DNA from: Metallyticus violacea
Lineage: Eukaryota > Arthropoda > Insecta > Mantodea > Metallyticidae
Reading direction: 5' to 3'
Length of the DNA stretch: 64,000 nt
NCBI GenBank assembly: GCA_030762175.1
Contig: CM060831.1
Coordinates: 137,256,501 to 137,320,500 of the forward strand
This document shows positions 55,901 through 64,000 of the stretch, one piece after another (positions within the stretch are counted from its first letter, which is position 1; the number at the start of each line of letters is the position of its first letter). The notes beneath the pieces are model-generated. The model saw only the letters and a list, made by a program, of their open reading frames with translations, ran no database searches and was not told the origin of the DNA. Position numbers and translations under genes: made by a program.

Positions 55901-58216
55901 AACAAAATGTGTAAATATTGGAGTAAGTAGTTCGAATATAAGTGTGTCTAAAGTATGATTTTATACGCTTGCAATAGACAATTTTATTAAAAGCTTTTAA
56001 CTCTCCAGACAGAAAGAGCTACATAAAACAGATCGTCCGTCCTTAAATGAAAGAATGATCAAAAGGAACCGGAAATCAGCATTATTTAATGCAAGATTGT
56101 AATAAAATAATAATGGATTTTACATGTAAAGCAAAAGTTATATCAAAAGAAAGAAGTATTGGAAAGAAATAATAAAGGTTTTAAGAAAGTGAACAGTCTG
56201 CAACGAGTGTTTGAGAATTTACGAGACCTTTCGAATTTATATATAAATATAAACATTTTAAAAATGTCTTAAAGTAATTATAGGTTAATTTGGACAAACC
56301 CTCGATCGCTAAAAAGTAAACCAACCACTTGTCAATTGAAGACAGGGATATAAGATTCATAAACAGTTTTTTTCTTCTTCCAACTGTTGAGTTTGGCTGT
56401 TGCCGACTTCTGTAAAATATTGGGGGGAGCAGGGCAACCTCCCTCTATGAGATTTGTAAATATATACGTCAGCAAAATCAGTCAAAACACAAACTTTGTA
56501 ATTTCTCACCCCAATATAACTAAAATTGTATTTCCATTAATTGTATACACTGTTACTAACCATACAAAATCAAAGTTATAAGTTTATGATATGTGATAAA
56601 CTGAAATAACATATATTTATTTGTTCAATAATCAACTAATTGAGTTTTTATAAAAAAATTAATTGAAAACATGTGAATTGGTAAAAAAAAAAATTAAGAA
56701 ACCAAAAACCTCAGAAATACAGTTTTAATGCAATCCTGCTGAACTTCTACCCCAGCAACTCATTTCTGCCGATGAACTGGTCTGTTATACTACCGAGATT
56801 GAGGTTATGTTTCGGTTGTAGTTTGAAATAGTGATTGCATTAAGACAATCGGTCCCTTTGATAATCCTAAGTAGTTCTTAAGCCTCCTTAGATTCAAAAA
56901 TGGTCTTTCTACAAGTTGACATCGAAAAGTTAAAACCAGTCGTATAAATTTCTTTTAATTCCAGGATAATTTCAGCCTGCAGCTATCATTTTCCAGAAAC
57001 TGTATAGCTGAAGGAAAGTTATATAAGGAGTTCCTCTTCACCTTTGATTACTTTTGTCCACCATGTTGCGATGCAACGTCAAACTGTTAGAATCAATATG
57101 GTATTTAAAAATATTAACAATGTCCATAATACCATTACTTCCATTTGTGATGAATTGCTTCATTTTAACTAACAGATGAGAAGCAACACTCTCAAAAAAT
57201 ACATTGTACTTATGCATAAATTGTTTATAAAAGCATTAGGGGTACATATATTTAGGGATGGAAAAGCTGTAAGGAGCATTTCAACGATCTAATCTTTTTG
57301 GAGGACATTTTAGAATAATACATTTTATGATTTATTCCCAAAATGTGTCACAAGTTGATCTGATATGTGAGAGGGTATCTGCCAGACATTGAACCATAAA
57401 ATATGATTCATTAAAAAAACGGTGTTTTCTTCTTACAGTGTTAACAGCGTCAAAATGACTAAATGTCTTGCATAACACTCCGGTAGATATAGAAATTAAA
57501 TGAGTGCTTTTGAAGACAAACCCATGTTTGATGACCTGAAACTGAATCAATACTGATATTCGGATTGTAATGAAAACCATGGTAAGATGCCAACAGTCCA
57601 TCTAGTTGCACAGAATGACCTTATGTTAATCTCTTATCGCCTTTTTACTGCTTGGAGCATTAACTTCTTTTAAGCGAATTCCCCACAAAATAATGTTTAT
57701 ATTTTATAAAATTTAGCATATTTGAATTAAAAATAAAAATTATTTCGATAATAGCATCGGCCATTGGAAATATTTCGGGGTTCAGCACCCCCAAGGCCCC
57801 TCCGGACCCTAGGAGTTGGCGCCTAAGTGTTGAGGTAGTAAAAGTAATAAAACTATTAATAAGGTAAAAGTTACATTGCATTCTGAATACAAATTAATGT
57901 TCCTCCGGCACGCCCTGCTGAAACATTTGCCTTTTATAAAACGTGTAGTTTAACTTGATTTTTTATAACCTCAACTGTTCTTATACAAGCGTTAAAATTT
58001 GCATGCATTTATGCGAGTAGAAATAATCGCGTGGCCAAATCTCCAGGCCGAAGTAGTAAACCTACGAACAAAATAAAATCGCTTGGGGCATAATGTATAT
58101 CATGCACTGTTTTTATACAGCTGTTTAGTGTTAATAAATAATTAGACATTGAAGTAATACGTCAAATATTCTGCTTTCCTTAACCTTATACAGTCACAAC
58201 CATTTGTCAATTCTTT
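55901..58216. other. unassigned AT-rich DNA
   Basis: No gene recognised. An 89-codon minus-strand frame at 57332-57601 has no motif. A short GC-rich patch is at 57775-57825. Confidence 0.4.
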
Positions 58217-58315
58217 GAACAGTTGAAAGGCGTTTACTTTTCACAATGTTTTTAAATGTAGCCCCAAATTATTTGTGAACAGTTAGAACAGTTGAAAGTC
58301 GTTTACTTTTCCACT
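58217..58315. repeat. two diverged direct repeats 69 bp apart
   Basis: gaacagttgaaaggcgttta at 58217 and gaacagttgaaagtcgttta at 58286, each followed by cttttc.ca. This is a short local duplication. Confidence 0.8.
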
Positions 58316-61297
58316 AGCGTCAAAAGGAATTTATTATTGATCCTCAATGTTTAATACAGTTCCTACCGTTAAATCATTTACTTTTAGCAACTGTTGTCTA
58401 AAATCGATTATTCAGAATTGTAAACACCGTACAACAAAGACCCTAACGCGGTGACTGGAAAAAAAAAGGTTACAATTTCCCTTTAGGACAATGGAACTTT
58501 CTGCATAAAACGAGAATGCTCTGGCAAAAAAATTGGAACATTTGCAGGTATATTCATGCAAATCAGGCCCAACATTTGGTTTAAATGTACATGTAAATTC
58601 AATTTTTTTCGTTTATTTTAGGTGTCAACTTTTTTGACGTCATCCTACTGTCAATCTCCCATTTCTTCTGAACAGTAGTTGAAGTGAATTATGACATTTC
58701 ACTCATTTCACTCATGTGGCCATCTTAAAATCGAGCAATGAAACGAAACAAAATTTTGAATTCTGGCCAATCTCAGCCGGATTAGGGAGTGGAATTATTT
58801 AAAAAAAAGTATCAAATCCGTTTTATCACTCGACGTGCATTTGTCTTGTGGGCAGTGTAGCCAACGCTATGCCGCCACTCTATAATTACCGAACACGCAT
58901 CATTGACCACTTTTGTTAGAGGTGGTAAGGAGCTATTGATAGCAACAAAAGCATGGACAATCGACAATCATAACGCAAATGGAAGGTTCTTCAAAGCGTT
59001 TTGGTGATGCATCAAATGTGCAAATCAATCTTATCATTTAGAATTACAAGTCACAGAATACAAAGAAAAATAGAGACACTGTATGTCATCTTTTTTGTTG
59101 TTTTTTTTTTCCTCGGTTGGTATTAGAAAATCGAATGGTAGTGATTGTAATGGGCCATTTTTTCCCATTTTAGTCTCACGGTATATTCATAAGTAAAACA
59201 AGTGTAAATATTCTGTACGCGAATATCAAATATATAACACTTTTATTCTTATTCTATTCACAAAATAGTCCTAAACCATTATTTTGCTCCACTCTATTGA
59301 CATTAATGACAATCGGCATTCTTCTGTCGCAAGATTGCTTGAAAAGATTCATTACAAATATACAATTATTACAATTTTGTAAGCCAAGTTTGGAGGAATT
59401 ATATTTAAATTCTTGCTTAATTCGTGAAATAGGCCTAATAAATATCACTCGAGACTTTGAGCTTTCCAGACCCTCTCGTGATATTGCTTGTGATAATAAA
59501 AATTAAATAAGGTACATAAGTGTCTAAATTTCAGAATTCGTCATTTTAGGGCGAAGGAAAGCAAAAAATTGATCAAGCAACTTGTTTCAATTGAGATGGA
59601 ATCCAAACTCATTTGCTGAGAGCACACATTTACATTTGGTTATATTTTCTTGCTTTTTTATTGTATAGGATATGATTAAAAATAAAATTAAAAAATGTCC
59701 AAAAGACTATGAACTTCCAAAGGATCTCATTTGATTTCTAAACCTCTATCAATACTCAAAGTGAACATCCTTGTTTGTGTCGCTTTGCACTCAGAATACA
59801 AGTCTGAATGCCACTCCTGTTTCTTTAAACTGCGGATGGTGGTTTTGTAGACAATGTAGTAATGAAGTTCGCGGGATAACTTCGCCATTCCGATTCCGGA
59901 TGTCGCCCTAGATACTCTCCTGTGCCAAGAGGCGATGTCGTGCTTATGTGATCGGAATAACTCAGCTGGTGATTGAACCCGGTACAGGTAGCAGTTGTAA
60001 CACCGGTTTGTGGTTAGAAATGTAGTGAATTGTTGGAAAAGCCGCAGTAGCTGCTTTGCATTGTCTGTCACAATGAAACTTGATGATAAAACATAAACTG
60101 CATAAAAATTTCATAATAAAATTAAACCTTTTCTTTTCTTTAAAAGCTGTTCTTTCTTTTTAATAATAACTAGTTCCAGTTATTAATCACATCATTTGTA
60201 TGAACTTTGTTGTATTAACAATTGTATTTTGTGAAATATGTCGTCCGCGTAAATGACTGAAATTCAATAATTGTAATTGTCTATCATGGTGTTCACAGTA
60301 GAAAACAAATATAATGTAATAGTCAAAAGGTAGGAGTCGATAACAGTGAAGTTTGCTCTATAATCCAAGTGTGTTAATTGTGTTTGTTTTTGTTGAGCAT
60401 ATGCAATATGTACAAGTGTAACAAAAATACTGGGACATACTTTGGGGGCGAGTTTCTCATACCAAAGCAAGAATATATATAATCCAGAAATGCCTGAAAG
60501 ATAACATTACAAAGCCTTTCGAAGTACGATCCAATAACTTAAGTTTGGTGAAATAATAATTGGCCATTGAGTGATGTTAACGACGCTGATGTACTTAGCA
60601 TCCAGTCCTCAGATCATAATGCCAGTATTGATAATACAATGGTGGCGATAGACGTTCTAGCATGTTGCTGCTATTAAGCACGTGGGTTTTTTTTTTTTTT
60701 TTTTTTATTTGGTTCGTTGTAGTTACATGGTTTGTTTCAATGGTTTAGTTGGAGGTAAATCAACATATGAATTATTTTATTTTTTATTAAGTTAATAGTA
60801 AATTGTGTAATATAAAGTGGTTGCTCTTGTTGTGTGCTCGGTACACCTCTAATTATGGCACAGTACCATATTTAAATTTATAAAGAGCAGTCATTAAAGG
60901 ATAAGCGAATAAATTGCAAATTATGAAATGAATGTAAAAGTGTAGCGAGTATTAAATATTTGTAACCAAAATTTGTGGTTAGGGAGAGTATTTTCCTGTG
61001 AAAAATGGGAACCAATCGTGTTCTTAGAATTTTTCCAAAATTAACTACCATCATATGTTAGGCTTACGATTAGTAATTGAAGGAAGCAGGATGTTTTAAC
61101 ATGTTTGGACTCCTTTGCAAGTGAGGTTAAGAAAAGATTAAATATATGTAGATTGCGTTAAATATGATACTAACCCATCTGTGTGAATTAGGTTTAGGGT
61201 GTCCAGTAATTTGGAAGAAAGATGTGTGTTTGCCTGTGGAAATAAGTAGTTAAAGTGTAACAGATGGGGCAAATTGGATAATTTGGTGAGTTGTCTT

Positions 61298-61298
<1 letters not shown>
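58316..61298. other. unassigned AT-rich DNA
   Basis: No gene recognised. A poly-T run lies at 60688-60706. The 114-codon minus-strand frame at 59727-60071 has no recognisable domain; part of it may be an old tRNA-like repeat (gattgaacccggta near 59971). Confidence 0.4.
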
Positions 61299-61299
<1 letters not shown>

Positions 61300-61340
<41 letters not shown>

Positions 61341-61341
61341 T
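61300..61341. repeat. (AAT)n microsatellite
   Basis: About 13 AAT units. It produces the poly-leucine tract in the minus-strand open frame. Confidence 0.97.
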
Positions 61342-61790
61342 CTCGCTCATAGAAATAATAGCTTCATTAATAAACATTGTAAAGGAAGCATTTAACACTA
61401 GTAAATCAAGATTCGAGTATAGAGAAACCTTGTAAAATAAATTATGCATTTGAACAATTGAAGCTTTCTTATGCAAATTGCATGTTTAACAGAGCTCTCA
61501 ATAAGGGCTGCAACTTTTTCTTACACATATATAAGTTAAATTATATTTTGCATTACGTTTTCTTTTCCAGTAGTATGGTTATTGTTTGTTCCACTTGTAG
61601 AGAGCATTCTAATTAGATGTAAATGACTAACCAATTTATATTTGTATGCCTTTACAAAAGCCCAAAGGCAAAGTCAAATTTGTATACAAATATATGTGTG
61701 TTTAAATTATCCATTAATTTTGCACTGCAGTAAATTTGCTTAAAATAAATTTTTAATTTTTTGCATGTTACTGTAATTAAAATAATTTAT

Positions 61791-61796
<6 letters not shown>

Positions 61797-61832
<36 letters not shown>
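61797..61832. repeat. (TTA)n microsatellite at a SINE-B 3' end
   Basis: About 12 TTA units abut the tail of the minus-strand SINE-B at 61832. In SINE polarity they form an (AAT/ATA)n tail. Confidence 0.93.
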
Positions 61833-61834
<2 letters not shown>

Positions 61835-62105
61835 TCGTTGTTTATTGCCCTGTAGTTTTGCTGAGGTACCACCGGCGGTGGACACTAAAGATACATGAAA
61901 TGGAATTCATAAACTAGGAAAGATTTTTTTTTAATGGAAGGAAGCTTTCCAAGCCCAATAGGGTACCTCCCCGGCATTATCCATTTATGAGGAAGTAGGA
62001 AAACCTAGAAAAAAACCTCAGTCAGGAAGGACGGTTATGGTGGGAATCGAAGCCAAACCTCGCGCTCACGAGTCCGCGCCTTAATGACTGGGCAACCCGT
62101 GGTGG
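61832..62105 (-). mobile_element. SINE-B copy, minus strand, full length
   Basis: On the plus strand: gaggtaccaccggcggtgg, gatacatgaaatggaattc, gaaggaagctttccaagcc, gtacctccccggcattatcc, then aaaacctagaaaaaaacctc and gtcaggaaggacgg. The head is gggaatcgaagccaaacctc, gctcacgagtccgcgcc, ttaatgactgggcaacccgt. On the minus strand this gives a tRNA-like region with A-box-like ttgcccagtcattaagg and a B-box-like ggcttcgattccc. Confidence 0.88.
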
Positions 62106-62664
62106 TGGGCAGTATTGATTTTCGTATATGGAAAATTTTATGGAAGCCGAATTCATTTTATTTTTGTTTCGTTTACATATGAGAAAAGATGCTTTTAAAC
62201 AATTTCAGATTCTTAAAAACCATAAAATATTTTCTAATGATAAAAAATGTCATATTGTAAACATAATACAGCGTGAAATTTTCGTGTTTGCTATTGGTAG
62301 TAATAGGGCGACCACGGCGCACTGGGGTCTTGGTAATGGAGTCGGTCTTGTACCTAGGTGGATTGTGACGTGTTGCTTTATGGATATATAGGTATACATT
62401 TATCACTTGTCTACATTAGTGGTTAGTCAGTTTCTTATGCTTGCCTTACGCTGCAGTTCCGTTATATTTGAGCGGCTAACCATGGCAGGATATTCATATC
62501 GTGAGCAGACAGATATGATTTTTATGTGCGGTCGCGCGAAATATAATGGATGCGAGCTGCACTGCTTTATGAGCCGGCATATCCGGACCGAAGGCAGCTG
62601 TGTAATAAAACTTACGCCTCATTAATAAACAAGACTGAAGGGATAAACGATGGATGAATGGATA
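62106..62664. other. unassigned DNA
   Basis: No recognisable gene. The 87-codon frame at 62128-62391 has no motif. The cctcattaataaacaagactgaaggg phrase region near 62615 recurs near 63483 (next entries). Confidence 0.4.
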
Positions 62665-63135
62665 GTCTGGAGCGAAGGAGGATATTTTCGGTACTTGAAC
62701 CTTGCTCATGGCTGAAAGGCATGAAGTGAAGAAGTGAGAGGTCAGCATATACTGGCGGTGACTGCGCGGACGCAGACGGGGTTTCTAACTATTTCCAGAT
62801 AGAATAACCCGACGCCTGTGAAGCCTCTTCCCGTGCTATAGCAGCGCTTCGGAAAATCAGATTTCATTCCAGACGCTTGGACAGACATTTTTCAAAGCGC
62901 AAGCCACCATCACACCGCGTCAACCCATCTCCCTGACACTTTCGATTCTGTAACAGAACAACGGAATGAAATGGGGGAGCAGAAAATTGGTGGAATGTAA
63001 ATTTAGTTCCAACATTCGTCTAAGTGACCACGAAAAAACCCAAAATCAGGATGGGTGACCCAACAGAAATTCAACCCTGGACCTCCTGAATGCAAGTCCC
63101 AAGCGTCGCCGCCTGAGTCACCCCGCTGGGTAAAA
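62665..63135 (-). mobile_element. SINE-C copy 3
   Basis: Landmarks: ttgctcatggctgaaagg, acatttttcaaagcgcaagc, caccatcacaccgcg, ctccctgacactttcga, cgtctaagtgaccacg, attcaaccctggacctcctg, aatgcaagtcccaagcgt and gcctgagtcaccccgctggg. The complement of the last segment gives an A-box-like gggtgactcaggcgg and a B-box-like agggttgaatttc, about 40 nt apart. Confidence 0.85.
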
Positions 63136-63244
63136 CTTTCCCTGCAGTTTACCATTGGCTTGTTGCTGATGTCTAGCCTGAACTATTTCGTGAGGATTAT
63201 CATCAGCTCACAAATGTTGGTTTTGAAAATGTGATACTATACTA

Positions 63245-63413
63245 GAAATATCTTGCTGGCTGTTATGCCGTGGTGTGCTGGAGGCAGGAGTTCTAGACGT
63301 TTCGTCCACAACTATGGCGGACATCCTCAATGGCGTGGACGAAGTCTCCTTGAAGAAGGTACATTGAAGATGTCCGCCAGCATACCATGGCATAACAGCC
63401 CGGAAGATATTTC
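63245..63413. repeat. nested inverted repeats, 37-nt outer arms
   Basis: The outer arms 63245-63281 (gaaatatcttgctggctg...) and 63377-63413 (ends ...ggaagatatttc) are largely complementary. Inner pairs are ttcgtccac (63301-63309) with gtggacgaa (63335-63343), and ggcggacatcctcaatg (63317) with cattgaagatgtccgcc (63363). The segment can fold in alternative ways. Confidence 0.85.
63293..63332 (-). ncRNA. hammerhead-ribozyme-like motif (candidate)
   Basis: The minus strand reads ttgagga, then gtcc, an 11-nt loop, ggac, then gaaacgtc. This mirrors the hammerhead core CUGANGA, stem II, GAAA, short stem III, GUC. The first C of the core is T, there is one extra T before stem II, and a stem I is not evident. 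Minimal hammerheads of this layout are known in Penelope-like retroelements. Here it is at best a decayed relative, or chance within a palindromic repeat. Confidence 0.3.
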
Positions 63414-63870
63414 CAGTTATATTGGTGACTCCGGCCGTGAAAGCCTACGTTCCCTCGTGATTCTCTCACTTCCAAATTTCGCCTCATCTGTAAACAAGAC
63501 TGAAGGTATAAACAACGAATTGGTAGTTTGTGGAATCAACCATTAGCAGGCACAAGACCCTAAACATGTTGAAGATAAGGGTTTACAAAAGCTGTTCTTG
63601 GAGGTTTTTTCTTGCGGTCATATGAGGTGTATCAAATCTTACAGCCAGTTGTCTTGTGCTGATACCTGCATCTTCCTGGTCAGTCATGAGCAGCTCTTGG
63701 TCCTCCTCGATCCTCAGTTGTGCTGATCCGGACCCTGTCTTAGCAACTCGATGATAAACTGCAGCAAGTTTTATAACTCGGATGCTTTCGATAAGAATAC
63801 CCTGCCAGGTTACCAGCTCAAATATATCAGAACTGTAGCACAAGTAAAACGTAAGTAAACGTAACAAATA

Positions 63871-64000
63871 TACACAAATGATAAATGTATACGTCACAAG
63901 TGTACATCACTCGATTGTCTGGAAAAAAATATTTTAATTAAATTACTTAAATTGTTGGATAATAAACCAAAACGCTTTTAATGTTATCTTTCACGACCTT
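63871..64000. other. unassigned DNA at window end
   Basis: Nothing recognised. Confidence 0.4.

Larger units (their letters stand above)
63200..63870 (-). mobile_element. palindromic transposon remnant, possible Tc1/mariner-type
   Basis: On the minus strand at 63583-63700 there is an HTH-like AGISTRQLAVRFDTPHMTARK, followed by LQEQLL. Further down, near 63495-63530, VLFTDEAKFGSE resembles the first catalytic-Asp block (.FTDEA.F) of Tc1/mariner-like transposases. The lower part, 63245-63413, is a set of inverted repeats. Because the coding motifs are short and in different frames, the transposase call is tentative. Confidence 0.45.

Noticed and set aside
59727..60071. 114-codon minus-strand open frame, with gattgaacccggta resembling a B box
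   Set aside because: No domain recognised, and no convincing A box at tRNA spacing, so neither gene nor SINE can be supported.
61138..61476. 112-codon frame with a poly-leucine tract
   Set aside because: The leucine tract is the (AAT)n microsatellite read on the minus strand.
1..64000. CRISPR arrays, bacterial operons, defence systems, rRNA or tRNA genes
   Set aside because: The window is eukaryotic repeat-rich DNA; tRNA-like sequences are SINE heads, and the tandem arrays have no spacer-repeat structure.

Overview
The window reads as eukaryotic intergenic or intronic DNA from an arthropod, most likely an insect with a large, repeat-rich genome. The sequence is strongly AT-rich. It has no long open reading frames, no operon-like gene packing and many homopolymer and microsatellite runs. 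It is full of tRNA-derived SINEs, Tc1/mariner-type transposons and LINE fragments of the sort common in insects. I found no host protein-coding exon, tRNA or rRNA gene that I can support. The species cannot be fixed from the sequence alone.
Layout. 1-2.9 kb: unassigned. 2.9-4.2 kb: a broken jockey-like LINE reverse transcriptase. 5-15.3 kb: SINE-rich. It holds six of nine copies of a family called SINE-A here, a head-to-tail pair of a family called F, a decayed mariner, a Merlin-type fragment, an internally deleted mariner with intact termini, a LINE C-terminal fragment and an inverted repeat. 15.5-19.3 kb: a degenerate tandem array, a Tc1-like remnant, and a second copy of the deleted mariner with a SINE-A inserted in it. 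19.9 kb: a 50-bp tail-only retro-insertion. 22.4-27.2 kb: another mariner, a LINE 3' end and a Merlin (IS1016-type) transposase pseudogene. 28.7-37.9 kb: SINE-A and SINE-B copies, a mariner, 27-bp and 102-bp tandem arrays, recent short tandem duplications and a putative SINE-D family. 40.4-46.2 kb: a Penelope-like fragment, a SINE-B and two more mariner lineages. 48.5-53.4 kb: two SINE-C copies and a SINE-B. 55.0-55.9 kb: a mariner-derived element with clean TA target duplications. 61.3-63.9 kb: SINE-B, SINE-C and a highly palindromic transposon remnant with a hammerhead-like motif.
How the parts relate. Nothing here works as a gene pathway. The relationships are between mobile elements: tRNA-headed SINEs depend on LINE machinery, and SINE-A shares a 3' hairpin with the 50-bp insertion at 19945-19994. 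The internally deleted mariners keep their ends and would depend on a transposase supplied elsewhere. Nested insertions and target duplications give a relative order of events. All repeat families were named by comparing copies within this window; I did no database search.
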